A DNA stretch of 24,536 nt, from IMG/VR virus record IMGVR_UViG_3300040811_001425, positions 1-24,536 of that record; one strand, given 5' to 3'. The first letter of the stretch is position 1, and the number at the start of each line of letters is the position of its first letter. Below, in pieces: positions 14,576-21,104 of this stretch. Under the pieces are notes generated by a model. The model was not told the origin of the DNA and did not search any database. It saw nothing but the letters and a program-made list of their open reading frames with translations. This stretch comes from a virus. The position numbers and the translations under genes are program-made.

Positions 14576-14895
14576 TGACAATAGAACCAATACAAGAAAA
14601 ATTAGATGACAAAATCAAAAAATTAAATTCGTCAAGGGTTTATAAAAAAGTTACTCCCAAAGGTGATATTTCTTGGTATATCAAATGGGCATCAGTGGTT
14701 CTCATTCTGATCGCAACAGTGGCCAGAAGCGTTGGAACAATACCACACGTTGATATGTGGTTTGGATTATTCGGCACAATAGGTTGGGCAACTGTTGGAT
14801 ATCTTTGGCACGACCGGGCATTATTAGTTCTGAATGCAATATTAGTCACTGTCCTGTTGATGGGTTTAATGAACTATTATTACGGAGCAATATGA
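14575..14895 (+). CDS. Small inner-membrane protein, 106 residues
   Basis: After a charged N-terminal region of ~33 residues there are three hydrophobic segments, near 34-52 (YIKWASVVLILIATVARS), 59-76 (MWFGLFGTIGWATVGYLW) and 80-99 (ALLVLNAILVTVLLMGLMNY). The middle WFGLFGTIGW...WHDRALLVLNA pattern matches a small membrane protein family common in marine phages (DUF6552-like in my recollection). It starts on the queE stop (TAATG) and overlaps the next gene by ATGA. No catalytic residues are evident. Function unknown; a holin is not supported because no endolysin is nearby. Confidence 0.75.
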   Translation: MTIEPIQEKLDDKIKKLNSSRVYKKVTPKGDISWYIKWASVVLILIATVARSVGTIPHVDMWFGLFGTIGWATVGYLWHDRALLVLNAILVTVLLMGLMNYYYGAI

Positions 14896-15218
14896 TCAAA
14901 GTTTTTTTTATAGCAAAGATCAAAAACCTAAATGGCGAATACAAGGATATGAGCAACAAACTTAGAAGTTCGGCTCAGAGAATGCCTGGGTTCATTGATA
15001 TAGTATCAGAAGAAAAAGATGATGTAGAAATAACTGTCAGCACTTGGAGGACTAAAGAAGATGTTGACAAGTGGGCCAAACATCCAACACACATAGAAGC
15101 AAAAAAACGTTCCAATGAATGGTATCATTGGGTGAAAGGAATACACGTGGACAACGTAGAACCAAGCACTAGATATGAACAGATGTCTGTTTTGGCCAAC
15201 GATCCCATGGTTGATTGA
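14892..15218 (+). CDS. ABM-fold monooxygenase-like protein (IsdG/antibiotic monooxygenase family)
   Basis: The ATG at 14892 (ATGA overlap) gives 108 residues. The ferredoxin-like ABM pattern is clear: strand IKVFFIAKIK, helix EYKDMSNKLRSSAQRMPGFI, strand DIVSEEKDDVEITVSTWRTK, helix EDVDKWAKHPTHIEAKKRSN, and strand WVKGIHVDNV. Trp in VSTW and His in the THIEAKK helix occupy positions typical of the family. Members oxidise small aromatic substrates or degrade heme without separate cofactors. With an iron permease in the same genome, iron release from heme is an attractive idea, but the heme-binding His/Asn/Trp set of IsdG cannot be confirmed here. An alternative upstream start at 14757 overlaps the membrane protein and is rejected. 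Confidence 0.72.
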   Translation: MIKVFFIAKIKNLNGEYKDMSNKLRSSAQRMPGFIDIVSEEKDDVEITVSTWRTKEDVDKWAKHPTHIEAKKRSNEWYHWVKGIHVDNVEPSTRYEQMSVLANDPMVD

Positions 15219-15219
15219 T

Positions 15220-15345
15220 ATGGTAAAGCCACTTCCAAAAGACGATAAAACACACGAAGTATGGGAATCTTGGATGAAAAATCGTCTATATAAAAGGATT
15301 ATGCTATTGACAATTATCGGTATTGCAATTATAATCATAGTATGA
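15220..15345 (+). CDS. Small single-span membrane protein, 41 residues
   Basis: ATG at 15220, one base after the previous stop, opens 41 codons to TGA at 15343-15345. The product begins MVKPLPKDDKTHEVWESWMK, continues NRLYKRI, and ends in a 14-residue hydrophobic tail (MLLTIIGIAIIIIV). This looks like a tail-anchored or single-span membrane peptide with cytoplasmic N-terminus. It ends in ATGA with the next gene, and its hydrophobic codons contain a perfect promoter at 15307-15335. Small membrane peptides of this kind are frequent in T4-like phages as host-takeover or lysis accessories; no specific function can be assigned. Confidence 0.6.
   Translation: MVKPLPKDDKTHEVWESWMKNRLYKRIMLLTIIGIAIIIIV
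15307..15335 (+). promoter_or_regulatory. Perfect consensus sigma70-like promoter, predicted leaderless
   Basis: TTGACA (15307-15312), 17 bases, TATAAT (15330-15335): full consensus with ideal spacing, located inside the small membrane gene. Six bases follow to the ATG at 15342, so the predicted +1 is that A. No ribosome site precedes it. Part of the match could reflect Ile-rich codons. Confidence 0.65.
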
Positions 15346-15686
15346 TTGATAAACTAAAAAATTTATTTGCGAAGAAAAACACAAAGAAAGAGTCTCTGTC
15401 CGAAAAAGAAATCGCAACAAAAAAAGGACAACCATATGTGAAAGTTTTGGAAACAAATGTAGATAAGGATAATCCTAAATATGGATATTTCGAACTTGAC
15501 TGGAACAAACACTTTGTAGAAAACTTGAAACAACACGGATTCTCAGGAAACACAGATGAAGAAGTTGTTGATCACTGGTTTTCAGTTCTATGCAACACCA
15601 TCGCAGAAGAATCAACACCAATGAAATCAGACAGCCAAATTGTTAAAGAAGAAAAGAGAGAGGACGGAAAAACTGAAATCTCCTAA
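15342..15686 (+). CDS. Conserved marine T4-like phage protein, unknown function
   Basis: The 114-residue product has a Lys-rich start (MIDKLKNLFAKKNTKKESLS), a conserved-looking core (KKGQPYVKVLETNVDKDNPK then YGYFELDWNKHFVENLKQHG and EEVVDHWFSVLCNTIA) and a charged tail. I recall very similar cores among hypothetical proteins of cyanophages, where they also lie near the RNase H-type gene. It starts in an ATGA overlap and overlaps the following nuclease by up to 47 bases in another frame. No signal, membrane segment or catalytic motif is visible. Expression may come from the perfect promoter immediately upstream. Confidence 0.75.
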   Translation: MIDKLKNLFAKKNTKKESLSEKEIATKKGQPYVKVLETNVDKDNPKYGYFELDWNKHFVENLKQHGFSGNTDEEVVDHWFSVLCNTIAEESTPMKSDSQIVKEEKREDGKTEIS

Positions 15687-16674
15687 AACATATCTATTGT
15701 TCGATTCCGCCAACACATTTTTCCGTGCCAGGCACGTGGTCAGAGGAGAAGATGTTGAGACCAAGTTGGGATTAGCACTGCACATCTGTTTGAATACAGT
15801 TAAAAAGTGTTGGGAACGATTCAACGCCGATCACGTGGTGTTCTGTTTCGAAGGAAGATCTTGGAGAAAGGATTTTTATCCAGCATACAAACAAAACAGG
15901 AAAGAAACTAGAGATGCAATGACACCTTCTGAACAACAGGCAGATGAATTGTTTTGGCAGACTTTCGACGAATTTAAATCATTTGTCACTGAAAAGACTA
16001 ATTGCACAGTATTACAACATCCTGAATTGGAAGCAGATGATTTGATCGCTGGGTGGACACAGGCACATCCTGATGACAAGCACATCATCGTAAGTTCCGA
16101 CACAGATTTTTATCAACTATTGAGTGAGAACATTTCACAGTACAATGGCATCACAGATATCTTTGCCAACACCAACGGGTTTTTAGATGACAAAGATAAT
16201 GTAGTGATAGACAAGAAAACTAAAGAACCCAAACTGCCACCCAATCCAGATTGGCTATTGTTTGAAAAATGTATGCGTGGCGATTCGTCAGACAATGTGT
16301 TCTCAGCATTTCCTAAGGTAAGGAAAACCAAACTGGTAGAAGCCTTTGCTGACAGAGACACACAGGGGTTTAACTGGAACAATCTTATGTTAAGTAGATG
16401 GGTTGATCACAATGGCAAAGAAAGAATTGTGAAAAATGAGTACGCCGTCAATCAACAGTTAATTGACCTGACCAAACAGCCTCAGGACATCAAGGACAAG
16501 ATATTTGACACCATTGACACACGCAAAAACGAACAAAAACAGGTTGCGAATGTTGGTATTCACCTGTTAAAATTTTGTAGTAAACACGATTTAGTAAGGA
16601 TAAGAGATAATGTTAAATTTTATGCAGAACCTTTCAACGCAAGGTTCACTCAAGACCAAACAATTACTGCCTAA
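15640..16674 (+). CDS. rnh: 5'-3' nuclease of the FEN/T4 RNase H family
   Basis: The longest frame is 344 residues from a TTG at 15640; T4 RNase H has 305. The conserved domain begins at residue ~17 with TYLLFDSANTFFRARH, whose Asp is a metal ligand, so the true start is near here but no ATG lies in range. Other family motifs follow: HVVFCFEGRSWRKDFYPAYK (the basic clamp helix), PELEADDLIAGW, VSSDTDFYQLL, and MRGDSSDNV (helix-hairpin and metal site). All expected acidic residues are present. The enzyme would remove RNA primers and 5' flaps on the lagging strand with gp43 and gp45. The start lies within the previous gene, so translation is probably coupled or uses a rare initiation codon. Confidence 0.88.
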   Translation: MLKKKRERTEKLKSPKTYLLFDSANTFFRARHVVRGEDVETKLGLALHICLNTVKKCWERFNADHVVFCFEGRSWRKDFYPAYKQNRKETRDAMTPSEQQADELFWQTFDEFKSFVTEKTNCTVLQHPELEADDLIAGWTQAHPDDKHIIVSSDTDFYQLLSENISQYNGITDIFANTNGFLDDKDNVVIDKKTKEPKLPPNPDWLLFEKCMRGDSSDNVFSAFPKVRKTKLVEAFADRDTQGFNWNNLMLSRWVDHNGKERIVKNEYAVNQQLIDLTKQPQDIKDKIFDTIDTRKNEQKQVANVGIHLLKFCSKHDLVRIRDNVKFYAEPFNARFTQDQTITA

Positions 16675-17113
16675 TAGATTTTGGATTGTTGAACAGAACG
16701 GCATCAGAGTAGGCACCATACAAAGGCAAGAAGATGACTCTTTTTTGGTGACTGGTACTGATTCTTCCATAGGTCAATACAGCAAGTCTGAAATCGAACA
16801 ACAATTTGACATCTTTAAAGAAGTGACACCATCGGACAACGACAGTGATGTAAAATTAGAGGTGTACGGATATCCAACCAAGCACAAACCCTACAACGCA
16901 GTATTGGATGTGAAACACAAGATTCCGTTGTATTCTAAGTCACAAACATCATCCAATATGTATGCGGCTGGATACTATCTGGTGCATTTTCCTAAGGGTT
17001 GGGTAAAAGGATTTTGCCCAAAACTATCTACTTTATCCGCAAACGAATTCAAAGGTCCATTCAAAACAGTGATGGAACAACGTCAGGCTTTTTCAAATGT
17101 CAACAAAGATTGA
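16610..17113 (+). CDS. Conserved phage hypothetical protein, 167 residues
   Basis: ATG at 16610 has AAGGA at 16596-16600 nine bases upstream, which favours this start although it overlaps the nuclease gene by 65 bases in another frame. An internal ATG at 16622 is possible. The body has short strands and turns: NRFWIVEQNGIRVGTIQRQE, DDSFLVTG, KSEIEQQFDIF, then VKLEVYGYPTKHKPYNAVLD and SSNMYAAGYYLVHFPKGWVK, ending in a region with PKLSTLSANEFKGPFKT. I recall related proteins in T4-like cyanophages with the W.VE..G..IGTI pattern. No catalytic motif is recognised. It overlaps the next gene by 17 bases. Confidence 0.75.
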   Translation: MLNFMQNLSTQGSLKTKQLLPNRFWIVEQNGIRVGTIQRQEDDSFLVTGTDSSIGQYSKSEIEQQFDIFKEVTPSDNDSDVKLEVYGYPTKHKPYNAVLDVKHKIPLYSKSQTSSNMYAAGYYLVHFPKGWVKGFCPKLSTLSANEFKGPFKTVMEQRQAFSNVNKD

Positions 17114-17324
17114 TGACACCCTGCATCTAAAAAATTTTATCAACGATGTAAACCGAGCAGATAATTCAAGACAAAAAACTGTTCAGATTGATATAGAAAC
17201 AGCAAAAAGATTAAGAAACGCACTAACCAATCTATTGCTTGACATTGTTGCTGTAAAAACAAACAAACCAGACACAACAAATGACGTGACAGATGTAAAT
17301 ATGGATGGAGGAACATTCAAATGA
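17097..17324 (+). CDS. Small hypothetical protein, 75 residues
   Basis: The frame begins 17 bases inside the previous gene and ends in an ATGA overlap with glutaredoxin. The product starts MSTKIDDTLHLKNFINDVNR, contains an amphipathic helix QKTVQIDIETAKRLRNALTN then LLLDIVAVKT, and ends in an Asp/Thr/Asn-rich tail. Helices of this kind with A..LR..L..LL spacing occur in small marine phage proteins. No Cys, signal or membrane segment. Function unknown. Confidence 0.65.
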   Translation: MSTKIDDTLHLKNFINDVNRADNSRQKTVQIDIETAKRLRNALTNLLLDIVAVKTNKPDTTNDVTDVNMDGGTFK

Positions 17325-17539
17325 ATATAGTGTACAGCAAGCCAATGTGTCCATACTGCGATATGGCGAAAAATTTATTGAAATCAAAAGGTATAGAATT
17401 TGAAACAAAAACTGTGGGAGTTGACTGCACCAGAGAAGAGTTACTGGAAGCAGTTCCTAATGCTAAAACTGTGCCACAGATATTTTTAGATGGCAAACTT
17501 ATTGGCACCTACGAGCATCTCAAAAAACATCTAGCATAA
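17321..17539 (+). CDS. grx: Glutaredoxin
   Basis: The 72-residue protein has the complete glutaredoxin fold in short form: strand MNIVYSKPMC, dithiol active site CPYC at residues 10-13, helix DMAKNLLKSKGIEF, the cis-Pro motif KTVPQIFLDGKLIG, and the C-terminal GTYEHLKKHL helix. It would reduce disulfides, for instance those of ribonucleotide reductase as T4 NrdC does. It overlaps the preceding small gene by ATGA and ends the coupled run; 116 bases without a clear gene follow. No targeting signal is present, so it acts in the host cytoplasm. Confidence 0.93.
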   Translation: MNIVYSKPMCPYCDMAKNLLKSKGIEFETKTVGVDCTREELLEAVPNAKTVPQIFLDGKLIGTYEHLKKHLA

Positions 17540-17616
17540 TTTATCAATGGTCTACAATCATCTAGACGATCTACTTGCAAAAGTGAGTATCGCTAGGACA
17601 AATCACAATAATCGTT

Positions 17617-17636
17617 CCTAAAAATTAAATTTTAGG
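17617..17636 (+). terminator. Intergenic hairpin after glutaredoxin
   Basis: CCTAAAA and TTTTAGG form a seven-base-pair stem around a six-base loop in the gap between glutaredoxin and the gene at 17656. No long T-run follows, so termination would be weak; it could instead mark an RNA-processing site or the upstream edge of the late promoter. Confidence 0.35.
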
Positions 17637-17637
17637 T

Positions 17638-17645
17638 AATAAATA
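17638..17645 (+). promoter_or_regulatory. Possible T4-type late promoter box AATAAATA
   Basis: AATAAATA matches the T4 late box TATAAATA at 7 of 8 positions and lies ten bases before the ATG at 17656, within a true intergenic gap just after a hairpin. It is the best of the three late-type boxes in the window. Confidence 0.45.
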
Positions 17646-17655
17646 CTCATATAAT

Positions 17656-17952
17656 ATGAGTAGACCAAAACCAAAAGTATTGCTTCAATACAGCAACAAG
17701 AAAAACTTTAAGTCAGAAGAGATCTTAGAGTCAAACGCCATCTGGGCTGTATTTTATCAAGGAAAACCAATCAATCTAAAATCATCTAGTCTTGTATCAA
17801 ACTATCCTGGACCCAAGTACAAAAAAGTTTCATTTTCAAATCCTGGACACGCATTCAATCTTGCACAAAAACTAAATGCTATGTTCAAATCAAATGAATT
17901 TGCTGTGTACGAACTTACAACGGGCAAGAAGATCCAAGATGAAACTCACTAA
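17656..17952 (+). CDS. Conserved marine T4-like phage protein, 98 residues
   Basis: The product starts MSRPKPKVLLQYSNKKNFKS and contains AIWAVFYQGKPINLKSSS, SNYPGPKYKKVSFSNPGHAF and NLAQKLNAMFKSNEFAVYEL. I recall the stretch PGPKYKKVSFSNPGHAFNLA as strongly conserved in hypothetical proteins of cyanophages and pelagiphages. It appears to be a small alpha/beta domain with no Cys and no membrane segment. A late-type AATAAATA box precedes it. It overlaps the next gene by 14 bases. Function unknown. Confidence 0.75.
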   Translation: MSRPKPKVLLQYSNKKNFKSEEILESNAIWAVFYQGKPINLKSSSLVSNYPGPKYKKVSFSNPGHAFNLAQKLNAMFKSNEFAVYELTTGKKIQDETH

Positions 17953-18283
17953 ATCAACTCTTGCTGAACTGATCAAAACACAGTGCGATTTAGATATTTC
18001 GATTGATAAGATCATTAAGATGATGTTCAAATCATTTGTGTCAGATCATTCACATTTCAATCTGACCTATAGGGGATATCATTTAATGAAGTTTGCCAAA
18101 TTCAAATCATACAAGATACGACTCAACAAAACTATCACAATGAAAGCAATGCTCAATCTAGACAGGAACTGTCCTGCACCCTACTATCTTCCAAGCAAGA
18201 AAAAAAATGTGGTGTTGTTCGCAGAAAAACCAGCAGTTGTGCTCCAACTACTAGATGGCGATCTAGATAACTTTTCTATGTAA
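17939..18283 (+). CDS. Conserved phage hypothetical protein, 114 residues
   Basis: The ATG at 17939 lies 14 bases inside the previous gene and gives MKLTKSTLAELIKTQCDLDI; an earlier start at 17876 adds only overlap sequence. The middle FNLTYRGYHLMKFAKFKSYK and the end APYYLPSKKKNVVLFAEKPA then VVLQLLDGDLDNF look conserved and basic. I recall LTYRG-type patterns in hypothetical proteins of T4-like phages. The composition (Lys-rich, aromatic) would allow nucleic acid binding, but no known motif is present. It ends the small two-gene unit before a 160-base intergenic region with a promoter. Confidence 0.7.
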   Translation: MKLTKSTLAELIKTQCDLDISIDKIIKMMFKSFVSDHSHFNLTYRGYHLMKFAKFKSYKIRLNKTITMKAMLNLDRNCPAPYYLPSKKKNVVLFAEKPAVVLQLLDGDLDNFSM

Positions 18284-18300
18284 TTCCATGGGTACAGACA

Positions 18301-18350
18301 CCTAGCCGGTGGCTAAAAAACGCAGTGTGAGACCTCTATTCACGTTTTTT
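18301..18350 (+). terminator. Structured intergenic region with possible bidirectional terminator
   Basis: TAGCC (18303-18307) and GGCTA (18311-18315) can form a tight hairpin. Just after it, AAAAAACG (18315-18322) and CGTTTTTT (18343-18350) are exact inverted repeats, giving a longer hairpin with a weak core whose right arm ends in a T-run. This could end transcription from the 17656 unit before the MoxR promoter. The stems share a base, so they compete. Confidence 0.45.
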
Positions 18351-18388
18351 ACACGCAAAATCCTTGATAAATGGAGGTTTCTTGATGG

Positions 18389-18416
18389 TTGACACTATTT
18401 GTAATGGTTTTATAAT
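18389..18416 (+). promoter_or_regulatory. Sigma70-like promoter for the MoxR-VWA operon
   Basis: TTGACA (18389-18394), 16 bases, TATAAT (18411-18416), both hexamers perfect. Predicted start is about 18423, giving a ~21-base leader with AAGGAG (18430-18435) eight bases before the ATG at 18444. GTTTTATAATA is shared with the dsbA and clamp promoters. Confidence 0.85.
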
Positions 18417-18443
18417 AGTATTAATAAACAAGGAGAGCAAACG

Positions 18444-19526
18444 ATGAGCAATAACACAACAGTAGATACAACTAGACAGATAGGCCCTAAACAGGCGATT
18501 ACTGCTCTGAAACATTGTATCAAATTACAAAGACCAGTGATGATGTGGGGTGCACCAGGTATTGGTAAATCTGATATCGTCAAACAGATTGGAGACGAAC
18601 AATCACGTGAAGTGATTGATATCAGATTACCATTGTGGGAACCCACAGATATTAAGGGTATTCCTTTTTACAATTCTAAGTCAAATGCGATGGAATGGGC
18701 ACCACCCATTGAACTACCATCAGATCCTAAATCCACTGCCATATTGTTTTTGGATGAAATCAATGCGGCACCTCCGGCTGTGCAGGCGGCGGCATATCAA
18801 CTTATCCTAAACAGGAAGGTTGGTGCTTACGATCTGCCTGAGGGTGTGTCAATTGTGGCGGCTGGTAACAGAGAAACAGACAGAGGTGTGACATTCAGAA
18901 TGCCTGCACCATTGTCGAACAGATTTGTTCACATCGAAATGAAAGTTGATTTTGAAGATTGGTTTGAATGGGCCACACTCAATAACATACACGCAGATGT
19001 GGTTGGTTACTGCACATTTGCAAAACAAGATTTGTATGACTTCGATCCTAGAGGTTCTTCTAAGGCATTTGCCACACCAAGAACTTGGAGTTTCGTGAGT
19101 CAATTACTAACAGAACACCTGCCGGACAACACGCTCACCGATCTAGTTGCAGGTGCGGTTGGGGAAGGCACAGCCATCAAATTTATGGCTCATCGTAAAA
19201 TTGCGGCTGACCTCCCCAACCCAACAGACATACTATCCGGCAAGATCAAGAAGATGCCTAAGGCAGTTGAAGTGTCAGGACAATATTCACTGGCAGTATC
19301 AATGTGTTATGAACTCAAAGAGAATGAAAAGCACAAGGACTTCGACAAAATGGCAGACTGCTTCTTAAACTTTATGATGGACAATTTCGACACAGAATTG
19401 ACTGTGATGGGTGCCAAGATTGCACTGTCCACATACAAACTACCAATGAAGCCAAGCAAGTTGAAGTCATTCAACAAATTCCATGAGAAGTTTGGCAAAT
19501 ATGTTGTAGCGAGTATGGAGTCTTAA
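18444..19526 (+). CDS. MoxR-type AAA+ ATPase
   Basis: The 360-residue protein has Walker A GAPGIGKS (36-43), Walker B ILFLDE (100-105) followed by INAAPPAVQAAAYQL, the sensor-1 region IVAAGNRETDRGVTFRMPAP, and the arginine-bearing LSNRF, all typical of the MoxR branch. These ATPases act as chaperones that insert cofactors or assemble partner proteins containing a VWA domain. The partner here is the next gene, starting on the last base of this stop (TAATG). Similar pairs occur in T4-like cyanophages, with unknown role. A strong promoter and ribosome site point to high, probably early or middle expression. The C-terminal ~120 residues form the expected helical lid. Confidence 0.92.
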   Translation: MSNNTTVDTTRQIGPKQAITALKHCIKLQRPVMMWGAPGIGKSDIVKQIGDEQSREVIDIRLPLWEPTDIKGIPFYNSKSNAMEWAPPIELPSDPKSTAILFLDEINAAPPAVQAAAYQLILNRKVGAYDLPEGVSIVAAGNRETDRGVTFRMPAPLSNRFVHIEMKVDFEDWFEWATLNNIHADVVGYCTFAKQDLYDFDPRGSSKAFATPRTWSFVSQLLTEHLPDNTLTDLVAGAVGEGTAIKFMAHRKIAADLPNPTDILSGKIKKMPKAVEVSGQYSLAVSMCYELKENEKHKDFDKMADCFLNFMMDNFDTELTVMGAKIALSTYKLPMKPSKLKSFNKFHEKFGKYVVASMES

Positions 19527-20707
19527 TGAGAACTGCTCAACAAGAGAAACTAGTAACAGCCAGAATTTCTTTATTGTTGAAGAAACCATTCTTCGGCAAT
19601 ATGGCCACTAGACTGGTGCTCGAAGAAAAACCAGAAATAGGCACTGCGGCCACTGATGGTAGACATCTTTGGTATGCTCCAGATTTCATTGATAAACTGA
19701 CTCCTAAGCAAACCGAGTTCCTACTTGCACACGAGGTACTCCACGTTGCCTTCGAACATATGTTAAGAAGAGGAGACAGAAATCCTCAAGGTTGGAATGT
19801 AGCCTGCGATTATGCTATCAACCAAATACTGGTAGATGAAGGAGTAGGCGAAACACCTACAGGAGAAAATGCGCCTCTATTAGATTCTCAGTACGCAGGA
19901 TTAAGTGCAGAACAAATTTTTGACAAACTTTCAGACTATCAAAAACAATTAAAAACTTTGGATGTACACATCGACTTAGACAAAGGTGAAATCAAAGTTC
20001 CTAACAAGGATGGCGGTACTACTTCACTTCCTATACCAAAACTAACTGATGCCGAAAAAAATGCACTCAAAGATGAAATTAAAAATTCTCTGCTACAATC
20101 AGCCAAGGCCACACAGGCAGGCGGTGCTGGTAATGTTCCAAAAGGTCTTGAAAGATTAATCACTGACATCACTGCTCCTAAATTGGACTGGAGATCAATG
20201 CTGAGGCAAACAATCAAAAGTCAAATCAAAAACAATTACTCTTGGATGAGACCTTCACGTAAGATGTATTCGACCAATGCTGTTTTACCAGGTCTTGATG
20301 TGCAAAACGAATTAGATATTTGTGTATCAATTGATACTTCGGGGTCTATATCTGATAAAATGTTGCAGGACTTTTTGGGTGAGATCAACGGCATTGCAGA
20401 AGAATTTGATGACTACAAGATCAAAATATGGTGTTTCGACACAGAAGTACACGCACCAGAAGACTTTGAATCTTGGGATGGCAAGACAATTACCAACTAC
20501 AAACCACAGGGATTTGGTGGCACAGATATCGGCGTAAACTGGAAATGGATGCAGGACAACGAAGTAAAACCACAATTGTTGGTTTGTTTTACAGATGGTG
20601 AAACTTGGGATCGTTGGGGTGATTCCGACTATTGCGATACATTATGGGTGATTCATACCAATGAAAGAGTAAAACCACCTTTTGGCCAGACCGTTTACTA
20701 TCAGTAG
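19526..20707 (+). CDS. VWA-like protein with putative metallopeptidase domain (DUF2201 type)
   Basis: The 393-residue protein has two domains. Residues ~10-110 form a putative metallopeptidase: H69EVLH73 is an HExxH motif in LLAHEVLHVAFEHMLRRGDR, followed by WNVACDYAINQIL, the usual third region. Residues ~265-390 form a VWA-like domain with the metal-site motif D270TSGS274, a later GFGGTDIG threonine and LVCFTDGETWD aspartate. A charged linker with Lys/Asp lies between. This arrangement matches the DUF2201 pair, whose members occur beside MoxR ATPases. The ATPase probably remodels this protein or its target. Its location in the cell is cytoplasmic, as no signal peptide is visible. A substrate for the protease is not known. 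Confidence 0.9.
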   Translation: MRTAQQEKLVTARISLLLKKPFFGNMATRLVLEEKPEIGTAATDGRHLWYAPDFIDKLTPKQTEFLLAHEVLHVAFEHMLRRGDRNPQGWNVACDYAINQILVDEGVGETPTGENAPLLDSQYAGLSAEQIFDKLSDYQKQLKTLDVHIDLDKGEIKVPNKDGGTTSLPIPKLTDAEKNALKDEIKNSLLQSAKATQAGGAGNVPKGLERLITDITAPKLDWRSMLRQTIKSQIKNNYSWMRPSRKMYSTNAVLPGLDVQNELDICVSIDTSGSISDKMLQDFLGEINGIAEEFDDYKIKIWCFDTEVHAPEDFESWDGKTITNYKPQGFGGTDIGVNWKWMQDNEVKPQLLVCFTDGETWDRWGDSDYCDTLWVIHTNERVKPPFGQTVYYQ

Positions 20708-20730
20708 TCTAGTGCTGATAACTAATTATT

Positions 20731-20765
20731 ATATACGTATATTAAAATAAAAACTTAAATTTAAG
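20731..20765 (+). promoter_or_regulatory. Two perfect 12-base palindromes before the gene at 20775
   Basis: ATATACGTATAT (20731-20742) and CTTAAATTTAAG (20754-20765) lie 11 bases apart in the 67-base gap. The second overlaps the ribosome site AAGGAG (20763-20768). They could be operators or an RNA switch hiding the ribosome site. A weak promoter, CTGATA (20715-20720), 17 bases, TATATT (20738-20743), overlaps the first palindrome. Confidence 0.4.
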
Positions 20766-20774
20766 GAGACTATA

Positions 20775-21095
20775 ATGCCAGAAGATAAAAAACAAGAATC
20801 AGCAAAGATGGAGGCGCCGGCAACTGCACCAGCAGATGCTCCTGCAACATCAGAAGGTGGAACCTCACTCACTGTCGCTGATCTAAGAAACTTAAGAACT
20901 ATCATTGATGTTGCTTCATCACGTGGTGCCTTCAGAGGTGCTGAACTAAAAGGTGTTGGAGAAGCATTTGAAAAATTAGATAACTTTGTAAAAGCCATCG
21001 ATGCAAAAGCACAGGCAGAAACACAGGCCGCTACAGGCGAACAACCTGCACCTGCTGATGCCAAAGAGAGCGGAAACAAAGCAGACAAGAAATAA
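20775..21095 (+). CDS. Ala-rich phage protein with conserved core, 106 residues
   Basis: A strong AAGGAG site precedes the ATG. Residues 1-30 are Ala/Pro/Glu-rich and probably disordered; residues ~31-78 hold a helical core (SLTVADLRNLRTIIDVASSR, GAFRGAELKGVGEAFEKLDN, FVKAID); the rest is again Ala/Gln/Glu/Lys-rich. I recall the LTV.DL..L..IIDVAS.RGAF pattern from cyanophage hypothetical proteins. The composition suggests a small abundant scaffold- or decoration-type protein, but nothing demonstrates it. Two palindromes lie just upstream. The gene at 21105 follows after nine bases with AAGGA between. Confidence 0.75.
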   Translation: MPEDKKQESAKMEAPATAPADAPATSEGGTSLTVADLRNLRTIIDVASSRGAFRGAELKGVGEAFEKLDNFVKAIDAKAQAETQAATGEQPAPADAKESGNKADKK

Positions 21096-21104
21096 AGGAA
21101 CCAA

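Noticed and set aside
14575-14895. Membrane protein as a holin
   Set aside because: No endolysin or lysis gene is adjacent and the family is found in non-lysis settings; kept as unknown.
17547-17621. A 24-codon frame after glutaredoxin beginning MVYNHLDDLLAK
   Set aside because: Too short, no ribosome site, and it ends in the arm of the hairpin; it might be a remnant but cannot be supported as a gene.
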